Positions 19,304 to 27,579 of a stretch of DNA of 49,668 nt are shown one piece after another (position 1 is the first letter of the stretch; each line of letters opens with the position of its first letter). The position numbers were made by a program, and so were the translations under genes. Location of the stretch: the NCBI GenBank assembly GCA_030603635.1, contig JAUVXK010000006.1, positions 1 through 49,668 on the forward strand, given 5' to 3'. Source of the stretch: Burkholderiales bacterium (GTDB lineage Bacteria > Pseudomonadota > Gammaproteobacteria > Burkholderiales > Burkholderiaceae_C). The notes under the pieces were generated by a model. It ran no database searches and was not told where the DNA came from. It saw only the letters and a list, made by a program, of their open reading frames with translations.

Positions 19304-20708
19304 GCTGCGCTCCTTCCTGTGTCATGACGGAGGCGGTGGCGGCCTGCAAGGCCTGCACCAAGCGCTCCATGCGCATGAAGCGCGAACCCTTCACGAGCAC
19401 GCTGCCCGCCGCCGGCAGGCGTGCAAGGGCGTCCGCGACGAGGGTGTCGAATCCGCTGTGATGACGCAGCCGCCCGGCACCCTCATTCGCCAACCCGGCT
19501 GCGGCCTGTGCCATCCACTCGCCGGTCACGAGCACATGCTCGATACCGCTCTTGAGGGCATGACGCAGTACCTCCTCGTGGAAAGCCAGGCCCTGGTTGC
19601 CCACCTCGCCCATGTCCCCGAGCGCCAGCACCCGGGGAGCCGGCAATTCGGCCAGCACATCGATGGCGGCCCGTACCGAATCCGGGTTCGCGTTGTAGCT
19701 GTCGTCCACCAGCGTGAGCGTGCGGCCATCGACCACGAGCGGCAGGGTCCGGGAACGCCCCGACACCGCCTCGAAGACCGACAAACCCCGGGCAATCGCT
19801 TCCAGCGTGACACCGGCGGCGAGTGCACATGCCGTGGCGGCCAGGGCGTTGCGCACGTTGTGCCGGCCCGCCACCCGCAAACGGGTCTCCAGCGACCCCC
19901 TTGGCGTGGCAATGACCATCGACCAGGCTCCATCAACCCAGTCGGCCTGGGCATGCACATCGGCCCCCTCGTCGACATACCCGAAAGTCAGCACGGGACG
20001 GCCGGCGCCCAGCTCCCGCCACAGGCCGGTGTAGGCATCCCCTGCCGGAAACACCGCCACGCCGTCGGCCGGCAGCGCGTCAAAGGCACTGGCGTTTTCC
20101 CGTGCCACCGCCTCCACCGACGCCATGAACTCCTGGTGCTCGCGTTGCGCGTTGTTGACCAGCACCACACTCGGCTGGGCCATGGCGGCCAAACCGGCAA
20201 TTTCGCCCGGATGGTTCATGCCGAGTTCGACCACGGCCAGCCGATGCGACGGTCGCAGACGCAACAGGGTCAGAGGGACGCCGATGTCGTTGTTCAAATT
20301 GCCCTGGGTGGCCAGCGAGGCATCGCCCACCGCCGCTCGCAGGATGGCAGCGAGCATCTGGGTAACGGTGGTCTTGCCGTTGCTGCCCGTGACCGCCACC
20401 AAAGGCAGGTCGAACTGTCCGCGCCAGCGCGCCGCCAGTTCGCCCAGGGCACGCCGGGCGTCCTGCACCTCGACACCGCCCAGGCCGGCTTCACTCAACC
20501 CACGCTCGGCCACCGCACCTACCGCGCCAACGCTCTTGGCCTGAGCCAGGAATTCGTTCGCGTCGAAGCGCTCGCCTCGCAGGGCCACGAACAGGTCACC
20601 GGGACGCAGACTGCGCGTGTCGGTGTGCACCCGCTCCACGGGCGCCGACAGAGTGCCCACGACACGAGCACCGGTCAGCAACGGCAGCAGTTCGGCCAGA
20701 GTGTTCAT
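19293..20708 (-). CDS. murF: UDP-MurNAc-tripeptide--D-Ala-D-Ala ligase
   Basis: MurF attaches the D-Ala-D-Ala dipeptide made by Ddl, completing the UDP-MurNAc pentapeptide. The 471-aa protein has the N-terminal MurF domain ([20 protein letters not shown]), the ATP loop [19 protein letters not shown], the [19 protein letters not shown] segment typical of Mur[14 protein letters not shown], and [20 protein letters not shown] in the C-terminal domain. It overlaps murE by 4 bp and mraY by 11 bp. Confidence 0.97.
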   Translation of the reverse strand: MNTLAELLPLLTGARVVGTLSAPVERVHTDTRSLRPGDLFVALRGERFDANEFLAQAKSVGAVGAVAERGLSEAGLGGVEVQDARRALGELAARWRGQFDLPLVAVTGSNGKTTVTQMLAAILRAAVGDASLATQGNLNNDIGVPLTLLRLRPSHRLAVVELGMNHPGEIAGLAAMAQPSVVLVNNAQREHQEFMASVEAVARENASAFDALPADGVAVFPAGDAYTGLWRELGAGRPVLTFGYVDEGADVHAQADWVDGAWSMVIATPRGSLETRLRVAGRHNVRNALAATACALAAGVTLEAIARGLSVFEAVSGRSRTLPLVVDGRTLTLVDDSYNANPDSVRAAIDVLAELPAPRVLALGDMGEVGNQGLAFHEEVLRHALKSGIEHVLVTGEWMAQAAAGLANEGAGRLRHHSGFDTLVADALARLPAAGSVLVKGSRFMRMERLVQALQAATASVMTQEGAQHAA

Positions 20709-22237
20709 GTGGCTCCTCCCTGCTGCGACTGCCAGCGGACCTGCAGCGCCTGTCGGCCCTGGACCACGTCAGAGAACGGACGCTTTTCGCCGGCCACCTC
20801 CTGGTAGTCCTCGTGTCCTTTACCGGCGAGCAGGATCACGTCTCGGGCATCGGCCATGCTGACGGCCGCCCGGATGGCTTCAGCACGGTCGGGCTCCACG
20901 ATCGCGCGCACGGGCTCGGTCAACCCGGCCTGCATGTCGAGCAGGATCTGCAACGGGTCTTCGCTGCGGGGGTTGTCACTCGTCAGCACCAGCCGAGCCG
21001 CCTCGCGTTCAGCCGCGGCGGCCATCAGCGGGCGTTTGCTGCGGTCTCGGTCACCACCGCAACCGAACACGCACCACAGGCGACCTCCCCGATGCGATGC
21101 CAGAGGCTGCAGGGCACGCAGCGCTTTTTCGAGCGCATCGGGAGTGTGGGCATAGTCCACCAGCACCAACGGGAGTTCGGCCGGGCCATCGGTCCACGCG
21201 GCATGCATGCGCCCGGGCACAGCCGTCAGGGCGTGGCTGGCCTGAGCCGCGTCGGCCAGCAACACACCTCCCGATCGCAACACCGCCAATGCACACAGCA
21301 GATTGGACAGGTTGTAGTCGCCCACCACGCCCAGCGACATGGCCACGCGCTCACCTGAAGGCTGCTCCTCGACCACGAAGTGCAGGCCTGTGGCCGTCCA
21401 GGCGCGCTCAGCCACGCGCAAACGGGCACCACGATGCCCGGGCGCAGCCTCGTCCACGGACACCGTCCAGACCGTCAGGCCGGGCGCACGACCTGCGAGC
21501 TCTTCGGCGAGCGCCCGACCATGCGCGTCGTCCAGGTTCACGACGGCCACCTGCAGGCCAGACCAGTCGAACAGCGCGCGCTTGGCCGCCCAGTAGGCCT
21601 CCATGGTGCCGTGGTAGTCAAGATGGTCCTGGCTCAGGTTGGTGAACACCGCGGTGTGCAGATGCGTACCGTTCAAGCGGCCTTCCTCAATGCCAATGGA
21701 AGATGCCTCCATGACCACGGTCTGTCGGCCTTCGTCCGCAAAGCGCCCGAGCAGCGACTGCAGCGTCATCGGATCGGGCGTGGTGAACCCGGTGGGCGCC
21801 AATGCCTCGTTGGGCACACCGGCTCCGAGCGTCCCGATCAGGGCGGCCGAATCGCCCACCGCAGACAGCCACTGGGCACACCACCAGGCGGTGGACGTCT
21901 TGCCGTTGGTGCCGGTCACAGCAACGGTTCGAAGGCGCTGGGAGGGACGGTCACCAAACACCGCAGCAATCTCGCCAGCCAGAACCTTGAGGCTGGCAAC
22001 GGCGGCAACGCGGTCGTCGGTGAAACCCCACAGCTCAGCCCCTTCGGCCTCGATCAGGCAGGCTGCCGCGCCGGCCCGGAAACTCGCATTCACGAAGCGT
22101 CGTCCATCCTGCCCGTTCCCTGGCCAGGCCACGAACGCATCGCCCGGCTGCAGTTGCCGACTGTCGCACACCAGGCGCCGGGCCTGGTGGTCCTTCAGCC
22201 ATCCGGCTGCCTCGACGGCATGGGTCAGGTGCCTCAT
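20705..22237 (-). CDS. murE: UDP-MurNAc-dipeptide--mDAP ligase
   Basis: MurE adds the third stem residue. The substrate is predicted to be meso-diaminopimelate because the DNPRSEDP motif that recognises it is present near residue 415. Other visible features are the VCDSRQLQPGDAFVA N-terminal domain, the ATP loop AVTGTNGKTSTAWW, the [20 protein letters not shown] block, and the VDYAHTPDALEKAL C-terminal motif followed by VFGCGGDRDRSKRPLM. The dapF gene, which makes mDAP, lies near 37 kb. The start shares one base with the ftsI stop, and the end overlaps murF by 4 bp. Confidence 0.97.
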   Translation of the reverse strand: MRHLTHAVEAAGWLKDHQARRLVCDSRQLQPGDAFVAWPGNGQDGRRFVNASFRAGAAACLIEAEGAELWGFTDDRVAAVASLKVLAGEIAAVFGDRPSQRLRTVAVTGTNGKTSTAWWCAQWLSAVGDSAALIGTLGAGVPNEALAPTGFTTPDPMTLQSLLGRFADEGRQTVVMEASSIGIEEGRLNGTHLHTAVFTNLSQDHLDYHGTMEAYWAAKRALFDWSGLQVAVVNLDDAHGRALAEELAGRAPGLTVWTVSVDEAAPGHRGARLRVAERAWTATGLHFVVEEQPSGERVAMSLGVVGDYNLSNLLCALAVLRSGGVLLADAAQASHALTAVPGRMHAAWTDGPAELPLVLVDYAHTPDALEKALRALQPLASHRGGRLWCVFGCGGDRDRSKRPLMAAAAEREAARLVLTSDNPRSEDPLQILLDMQAGLTEPVRAIVEPDRAEAIRAAVSMADARDVILLAGKGHEDYQEVAGEKRPFSDVVQGRQALQVRWQSQQGGAT

Positions 22238-23967
22238 CAGAAGGGCTCCTCCACGACTTCAGCCACGATGTGGGGCCGCACACTCATGTCGGGCTGCACG
22301 CCCAGCACGCGCAGCGTCTGCTGAACGGTGGCACTGAACACCGGCGCGGCGACAACACCACCGAAATAGTGGCCATTGCTGGGCTCGTCAATCATCACGG
22401 CCACCACCACCCGGGGCGATTCGACCGGAGCGAGGCCCACGAAAAAGCTGCGGTAGCGGCGTGCCGCATAGCCCTTGCCTTCCTGTACCCGAGCGGTCCC
22501 AGTCTTGCCGCCCACCGAGTAACCGACGGTCTGCGCGCGTTGGGCGGTTCCGCCAGGGCCGGTCGCCATCTCCAGCATGCGGCGCACCGCCAGAGCGTTT
22601 CTCTCACCGAACACGGGCACGCCCTTGGCCTTCTCGTCACTGCGCAACAAGGTCACAGGGACCAGTTCACCATCACGCGCGAACACGGTATAAGACTGCG
22701 CCAGCTGAAACAGCGAGGTGGACAAGCCATAGCCGTAGCTCATGGTCGCCTGCTCCACCGGTCGCCATGACTTGTAGGCCCGCAGCCGCCCGCTGACCGC
22801 CCCAGGAAACGGCACCTGCGGCTTCTGTCCGAAACCCGCCTGCACATAGGTCTCCCACATGTCGCGCGCCGGCATCTGCATGGCGAGCCGCACCGTGCCC
22901 ACGTTGCTGGATTTCTGGATCACCTCGTTGACCGTCAGTGGTCCGTAGTCCTTCACGTCGCTGATGGTGAATCCGCCCATGGTCATGCGCCCGGCATTGG
23001 TATCGATCACGGTTTCGGGCTTGGCCAGCCCTCGCTCCAGCGCCAGCGCAGCGATGAAGGGCTTGACCGTGGAGCCGGGCTCGAATGTGTCGGTCAGGGC
23101 GCGGTTGCGCAATTGCTCGCCACTGAGGTTGCGCCGCAGATTGGGGTTGTAGCTGGGGTAATTGGCCAAGGCCAACACTTCGCCGGTGACCGCGTCCAGC
23201 ACCACGATGCTGCCTCCCTTGGCCTTGTGCTCGCGGACCGCGTCGCGCAAGCGCTCAAAGGCGAAGAACTGGATCTTGCTGTCGATGGAGAGCTGGATGT
23301 CCTGGCCATCCACCGGAGGAATGGCCTCACGCACGTCCTCGATCACACGCCCCAACCGGTCGCGGATCACCCGGCGAGAGCCCGGCCGCCCCGACAGTCG
23401 CTCGTTGAACGCCAGCTCGATTCCTTCCTGGCCCACGTCCTCCACGTTGGTGAACCCGACCACATGAGCGGCTGCCTCGCCTTCGGGGTACTGACGCTTG
23501 TATTCCTTGCGCAGGTGAACGCCGCGTATGCCCAGGTCGCGCACCTGCAACGCCACGGGCTCATCCACCTGCCGCCGCACCCACACGAAGGTGGGGTGTG
23601 TATCGAGCCGACGGTTCAGATCGGCGACGGACATGCCGAGCATCCGGGCCATCTCGGGCAGTTTGGGATGGCTGCGATCGATGTCCTCAGGAATCGCCCA
23701 GACGCTCTGGGCCACCACGCTGGTGGCCAGGATCAACCCATTGCGGTCCAGCACGCGCCCCCGGTTGGCCGGCAATTCCAACGTGCGGGCGAAACGCACT
23801 TCGCCCTGGCGCTGATAGAACTCGTTGCCGAACACCTGTACATAGGCGGCACGACCGGCCAGCCCCAGGAACGCCAACGCAAAACCCGCCACGATGAGCC
23901 TGCTGCGCCACACCGGCGTGGCGCTGGTCAGCAAGGGACTGGAGCCGTAGGCGATGCCGCGTTTCAT
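22237..23967 (-). CDS. ftsI: Septal transpeptidase FtsI (PBP3)
   Basis: FtsI cross-links septal peptidoglycan in partnership with FtsW. The 576-aa class B penicillin-binding protein has one N-terminal membrane anchor (about 22-45) and a dimerisation domain beginning near RTLELPANRGRVLDRNG. The transpeptidase domain carries its three active-site motifs: STVK at 299-302 (nucleophile S299), SSN at 353-355 and KTG at 488-490. It is inhibited by beta-lactams in known homologues. It overlaps ftsL by 4 bp and touches murE. All catalytic residues are intact and the length is normal. Confidence 0.97.
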   Translation of the reverse strand: MKRGIAYGSSPLLTSATPVWRSRLIVAGFALAFLGLAGRAAYVQVFGNEFYQRQGEVRFARTLELPANRGRVLDRNGLILATSVVAQSVWAIPEDIDRSHPKLPEMARMLGMSVADLNRRLDTHPTFVWVRRQVDEPVALQVRDLGIRGVHLRKEYKRQYPEGEAAAHVVGFTNVEDVGQEGIELAFNERLSGRPGSRRVIRDRLGRVIEDVREAIPPVDGQDIQLSIDSKIQFFAFERLRDAVREHKAKGGSIVVLDAVTGEVLALANYPSYNPNLRRNLSGEQLRNRALTDTFEPGSTVKPFIAALALERGLAKPETVIDTNAGRMTMGGFTISDVKDYGPLTVNEVIQKSSNVGTVRLAMQMPARDMWETYVQAGFGQKPQVPFPGAVSGRLRAYKSWRPVEQATMSYGYGLSTSLFQLAQSYTVFARDGELVPVTLLRSDEKAKGVPVFGERNALAVRRMLEMATGPGGTAQRAQTVGYSVGGKTGTARVQEGKGYAARRYRSFFVGLAPVESPRVVVAVMIDEPSNGHYFGGVVAAPVFSATVQQTLRVLGVQPDMSVRPHIVAEVVEEPF

Positions 23968-24308
23968 GGCCTCCCCCCTGCAGCCGGCACAGGCCCGAGC
24001 AGACGCTGAACCTGCCCGGCGGTCGCCCCATCGGTGCCGGACTGGGCCGGCAGATGCACGTATTCGGTGATACCCGGGTGGGCGGGACGCATCTGCAACT
24101 GGCGAACGGCCAGTTGCTGCACGCGCGCGGGCGTGGCCTGCCCCCGCTTCTGCACCACCAGCTGCTCATGGTCGGCCGCCAGCCGGTCGGCCACCGAACG
24201 GGCGCGCTCCATGGCGACATAGAGCCGGCGCGACTCGTACTGCAGGTGGACAAGATAGAAAGCGCTGGCGAGTACCGCCAACAGCAACACGAGATTCAGG
24301 CGGGTCAT
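23964..24308 (-). CDS. ftsL: Cell division protein FtsL
   Basis: This 114-aa bitopic membrane protein has a very short cytoplasmic end, one membrane helix (about 3-22, [20 protein letters not shown]) and a heptad-rich periplasmic coiled coil (about 25-75) containing WQ-less but typical FtsL spacing. FtsL forms a complex with FtsB and FtsQ and activates FtsWI. The identification rests mainly on size, topology and position between rsmH and ftsI, because sequence conservation in this family is low. It overlaps both neighbours by 4 bp (ATGA). Confidence 0.9.
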   Translation of the reverse strand: MTRLNLVLLLAVLASAFYLVHLQYESRRLYVAMERARSVADRLAADHEQLVVQKRGQATPARVQQLAVRQLQMRPAHPGITEYVHLPAQSGTDGATAGQVQRLLGPVPAAGGRP

Positions 24309-25240
24309 GCCACGCCCTCCGCTGCGGCTGAGGTGCGGCAGGCCACGCGCATCACCGCGCTGCGCGCGCGCGGGTTCCCTGCCACCTCGTCATCCGAAGG
24401 CATCACCCGACTGACCTGCTCCAGGGCCATGGGGCGAGGCTCGGCAAACGGCGCACGGCGGTCGTACACCGCCTTCGAATGGCGCGCCATGAACTGCTTG
24501 GTGATGCGGTCTTCCAGAGAATGGAAACTGATCACCACCAGCCAGCCCCCCGGCCTGAGCACCTGCAGACTGGCGCTCAGCGCTTGTTGCAGCTCCTCAA
24601 GCTCGGCGTTGATGAAAATCCGAAGAGCCTGAAATGTGCGCGTTGCAGGGTCCTTGCCCGGCTCGCGGGTTTTGACCGCGCCAGCCACGACTTCGGCCAG
24701 CTCGGCGGTGGTTCGAACAGGGCCCCGTTCCTGTCGGCGACGATCAATCGCCTTTGCAATCTGTTGAGCAAACCGTTCTTCGCCGTATTCACGAATCACC
24801 TCCGCCATCTGGGAAATGTCGGCCTCGGCCAGCCACTCGGCCACGCTCATGCCCCGGGTGGGGTCCATGCGCATGTCCAGCGGCCCGTCGTGCCGGAAGG
24901 AAAAGCCCCGGGTGGGGTCGTCGATCTGGGGCGAGCTCACCCCAAGGTCCATGAGGATGCCGTCGGCGCTGCCAGGCATGAGTTCACCGAGCGCCCTGAA
25001 ACCCTCGTGCCGCACGCTCAGTCGCGAATCGGACGCGGCCACTTCGCGCGCCACCGCCACCGCCTGCGGGTCCTTGTCGAACACCGTCAATCGACCCGAC
25101 GCCGACAGCCGCGACAGGATGAGACGGGAATGCCCCCCGCGACCGAACGTCGCGTCGATGTAGTGGCCGTCTGGTTGGATGTGAAGGGCATCGACCGCTT
25201 CGTTCAACAAGACGGTGCAATGTGTGTAGGACGCTTGCAC
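24305..25240 (-). CDS. rsmH: 16S rRNA m4C1402 methyltransferase RsmH
   Basis: RsmH (MraW) methylates N4 of C1402 in 16S rRNA using S-adenosylmethionine. The 311-aa protein begins with [13 protein letters not shown], followed by the SAM-binding stretch [16 protein letters not shown]. Other family motifs are [13 protein letters not shown], the [19 protein letters not shown] block and [12 protein letters not shown]. The C-terminal end has the [12 protein letters not shown] motif. It is the second gene of the dcw cluster, starting 9 bp after mraZ and overlapping ftsL by 4 bp. Confidence 0.97.
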   Translation of the reverse strand: MQASYTHCTVLLNEAVDALHIQPDGHYIDATFGRGGHSRLILSRLSASGRLTVFDKDPQAVAVAREVAASDSRLSVRHEGFRALGELMPGSADGILMDLGVSSPQIDDPTRGFSFRHDGPLDMRMDPTRGMSVAEWLAEADISQMAEVIREYGEERFAQQIAKAIDRRRQERGPVRTTAELAEVVAGAVKTREPGKDPATRTFQALRIFINAELEELQQALSASLQVLRPGGWLVVISFHSLEDRITKQFMARHSKAVYDRRAPFAEPRPMALEQVSRVMPSDDEVAGNPRARSAVMRVACRTSAAAEGVA

Positions 25241-25249
25241 CGCCGGGCC

Positions 25250-25678
25250 TCAGAAAGAAAAGTCCTTGAGGGCGTCTGGCAGCTCGCCCTGCATGGCCTC
25301 GGCCTCCTGGGCCGCATAAGCCTCTGCATCCCAGAGCTCGAAGTGGTTGCCCATGCCCAGCAACACGGCCTCCTTGGTGAGCCCGGCGGCCGCACGCAAC
25401 TCGGGCGAGATGAGCACACGACCGTTGGCATCCATCTCGCAGTCCATGGCGTTGCCCAGGAAGATGCGCTTCCACCACTGGGCCGACATGGGCAGGGCCG
25501 CGATGCGCTCACGGAATTTCTCCCACTCGTTGCGAGGAAACACCATGAGACAACCGTGCGGGTGCTTGGTGACGGTGAGCTGGCCTCCCGCCGTGGCGCT
25601 CAGGACGTCGCGGTGCCGGGTCGGCACAGAGAGCCGACCCTTGGCATCGAGACTGAGAGAGGAGGCACCTTGGAACAC
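25250..25678 (-). CDS. mraZ: Transcriptional regulator MraZ
   Basis: MraZ is a ring-forming DNA-binding protein that represses its own dcw operon. The 142-aa protein has two AbrB-like (SpoVT) repeats, each with the DxxGR signature: [15 protein letters not shown] near residues 10-25 and [13 protein letters not shown] near 75-90. It is the first gene of the cluster and lies just downstream of four GTGGN elements at 10-bp intervals that fit its operator. Length is normal (E. coli 152 aa). Confidence 0.96.
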   Translation of the reverse strand: MFQGASSLSLDAKGRLSVPTRHRDVLSATAGGQLTVTKHPHGCLMVFPRNEWEKFRERIAALPMSAQWWKRIFLGNAMDCEMDANGRVLISPELRAAAGLTKEAVLLGMGNHFELWDAEAYAAQEAEAMQGELPDALKDFSF

Positions 25679-25696
25679 GGTTGTCAGGCCTTAAAA

Positions 25697-25731
25697 CCCA
25701 CTTTTCACCACTTAATGACACTTTTTTCCAC
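25697..25731 (-). promoter_or_regulatory. MraZ operator: four GTGGN boxes, 10-bp period
   Basis: Read on the minus strand, four pentamers occur at exact 10-bp steps: GTGGA (25727-25731), GTGTC (25717-25721), GTGGT (25707-25711) and GTGGG (25697-25701). The spacers are AT-rich. This matches the known MraZ box layout of GTGGG-like repeats separated by 5 nt, placed between the mra promoter and mraZ. One box (GTGTC) departs from consensus. A promoter must lie upstream, but I did not find a clear -35/-10 pair. Confidence 0.8.
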
Positions 25732-25782
25732 TGTATCACCAAAATGGGCGCCTGAACACCATCGGACCGGTTTTTTTCAAAT

Positions 25783-25814
25783 GAAATCAAAGACTTAGAA
25801 CCGAAATCAAAGAC
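25783..25814 (-). repeat. 12-bp direct repeat upstream of mraZ
   Basis: GAAATCAAAGAC occurs at 25783-25794 and again at 25803-25814, exactly 20 bp (two helical turns) apart, about 105-135 bp before the mraZ start. The region is AT-rich in an otherwise GC-rich window. The complementary orientation, facing mraZ, reads GTCTTTGATTTC. The spacing suggests binding by a dimeric regulator on one face of the DNA, but no known regulator site is recognised. The rest of the gap 25815-25922 holds no gene. Confidence 0.6.
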
Positions 25815-25922
25815 ACCATGACACCAAAAATCCCCAATAAATAAGGACTTAGGGGTCAATATGGAAGTGATTTCTAAGCTTGGTGCGAGCCCCGCCCCCT
25901 TGCGGAAGCGCCCCCCTACACC

Positions 25923-26495
25923 TCAAGGGGCGATGGGGTCGTCCAGCGAAGGGGATTCGCCGTCCAGGGGGGCCGGAGGCGATAGCTCTCGGCTCAGTGC
26001 GCGGTTCATTTTCGCGAAGAGCTTGAGCTTTCGGGTGGCATCGCGCAGGTGGTCGGCCATGCGTTTGGACATGGCCAGCAACAGGCGCACCCCCACCCGG
26101 GGGTCCTCATGGATGAGTTGAATGAACGCCTCGCGGCTCAGTTCGGCCGCCAGGATGTCGGTGTTGGCCACACAACTGGCCGAGCGGGGAGCGCCGTCAA
26201 GCAGCCCCAGTTCGCCAATGAGGCTGCCCGGCCCCATCAGACGCACCACCAGGTCCTCGTCCCCTTGCCCCATGTCGGTGTTCTCGACGGTGAGGTCACC
26301 TTCCAGGATCAGCAGCATGTGGTCACTGCCCTCGACCTCGCCCTCTCGCACGAACACCGTTCCCGCCTCGATAAAACGGGGACGCATGCAACGCACCACC
26401 CGCTGCGCGTCGTCCAGACTCAACTCTTCAAGCGCAGAGGGGGTGATCAGGAGCTGGGCAGCCAACTCCTGCAGATCGTGCAGGTCGTTCGTCAA
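25923..26495 (-). CDS. Cyclic nucleotide-binding domain protein without HTH
   Basis: This 190-aa protein consists of one cNMP-binding beta-roll (about 38-150). It has FIEAGTVFVREGEVEGSDHM at the start of the roll, the phosphate-binding-cassette-like segment GPGSLIGELGLLDGAPRSAS, and a C-helix (about 135-168). The glycine-glutamate-leucine of the cassette and the RSAS arginine are present, so ligand binding is plausible. No winged-helix DNA-binding domain follows, unlike Crp or Fnr; the tail is proline- and acid-rich. It may be a stand-alone sensor or partner protein. Its ligand and target are unknown. The methyltransferase lies 57 bp upstream on the same strand. Confidence 0.75.
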   Translation of the reverse strand: MTNDLHDLQELAAQLLITPSALEELSLDDAQRVVRCMRPRFIEAGTVFVREGEVEGSDHMLLILEGDLTVENTDMGQGDEDLVVRLMGPGSLIGELGLLDGAPRSASCVANTDILAAELSREAFIQLIHEDPRVGVRLLLAMSKRMADHLRDATRKLKLFAKMNRALSRELSPPAPLDGESPSLDDPIAP

Positions 26496-26518
26496 AGGGT
26501 CCCCGGATATTTGTTAAA

Positions 26519-26545
26519 AGTATAACCAACACCACCCAACCACAA
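26519..26545 (-). promoter_or_regulatory. Possible promoter of the cNMP-binding gene
   Basis: On the minus strand, TATACT (26519-26524) is a five-of-six match to the -10 consensus, with TTGTGG (26540-26545) 15 bp upstream as a weak -35. It lies 24 bp before the start codon of the cyclic-nucleotide-binding gene, in an AT-rich patch. The spacer is shorter than the usual 17 bp, so the call is tentative. Confidence 0.4.
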
Positions 26546-26552
26546 GCCACCC

Positions 26553-27446
26553 TCAGCGGGGATCTGCCGACAGCGCCACCAGGGAATACAGGGGCGCGCC
26601 AGACCAGGGCAGGCACAGTGTTTCGGCGGCCCAGCCCATCCAGCCGTAGCATTCGGAAACACTGCGCGACTCGGCAACGCTCAGACGCGGGTGGATATCC
26701 AGAAGTTCGCCCGTCTGCCGCAACCCCCAGCGAAACTCGGCGCCCGTGGGGCCCACGCTGACACTGTGCCGTGCCTGCCCCACCCCCAAGTGAGAGATGG
26801 CATCCAGCACAAAGACCGACCCTGCCGGGGCACGCTGCGCAAACTCGGCCAGGATGTCGCGCACCTGTGCAGGCGGCAGGTACATCAGCACGCCTTCACA
26901 GACGAGGAACAGCGGCGCCACTGCATCGAAAGCCGGCAGATGCAGCGTATCCCACCAACCGGCACGAGACAGATCGACCGTGGCATTCACACGCCGATCC
27001 CGCGCGGGCGGCAGCAAGGCATCTCGCAACGCACAGACCTCGGGCAGATCGGCATCGATCCAGCGGTTCACACCTGTGTCCAGCCACTGGAAGTAGTGGG
27101 ACAGGCCGCACCCGAGGGCAACTCCGGTGGCCTCCGGATGGCGCCGGAAGAACGCTTCGGCCCACGCCATGATCACGCGCGTGCGCCAGAGCACATTAAG
27201 GACGGCAACCCGATCCCGCAACAGGGGAGCACAGTCGACCTCCAGGCAGTCGAGCAGATGGCGGGCCTGGGTGTCATGGCAGTCCAGCCAGGGATACAGC
27301 CGGGCACCGTGGGCCCGGGCGGCCAGCGGAATCAACAGGGTGCTGGGAACGGCTTGCAACCGGGCCTGCCGCACCCGACAGTCGGGCAAGGCTTCACCGG
27401 GCGGACAGTGGGTCCGGCCACAGGATCTGATCGAAATCGCCATCAT
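26553..27446 (-). CDS. LCM-type SAM-dependent O-methyltransferase
   Basis: This protein of about 297 aa resembles the leucine carboxyl methyltransferase/Tcmp family (COG3315). Features are VALGCGLSHYFQWLD (SAM loop), RWIDADLPEVCALRDALLPP with the acidic SAM ribose ligand, FLVCEGVLMYLPPAQVRDIL, and a C-terminal cap. Such enzymes methylate carboxyl or hydroxyl groups of peptides, polyketides or proteins; the substrate here is unknown. ATG 27446 or 27443 is preferred because GGAGG lies immediately upstream. A TTG at 27476 would extend it by ten residues. It follows hslU by about 130 bp and may be co-transcribed with the cNMP-binding gene downstream. Confidence 0.75.
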   Translation of the reverse strand: MMAISIRSCGRTHCPPGEALPDCRVRQARLQAVPSTLLIPLAARAHGARLYPWLDCHDTQARHLLDCLEVDCAPLLRDRVAVLNVLWRTRVIMAWAEAFFRRHPEATGVALGCGLSHYFQWLDTGVNRWIDADLPEVCALRDALLPPARDRRVNATVDLSRAGWWDTLHLPAFDAVAPLFLVCEGVLMYLPPAQVRDILAEFAQRAPAGSVFVLDAISHLGVGQARHSVSVGPTGAEFRWGLRQTGELLDIHPRLSVAESRSVSECYGWMGWAAETLCLPWSGAPLYSLVALSADPR

Positions 27447-27579
27447 GCCCTCCGCTCGACTGGCCGTCGGGGGCAAAGGTTCCTTGCCCGGTGCCCCTCA
27501 CTGCCGCCTCAACGCTATCACGCGACAGGTACGGGTGGCAAGGGGGCAACCGTTGCGGACCAAGAGGTCCCACCACGCC

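Noticed and set aside
25861-26121. Plus-strand frame of 86 aa starting in the mraZ upstream region
   Set aside because: It is mostly antisense to the cyclic-nucleotide-binding gene and lacks a ribosome-binding site.
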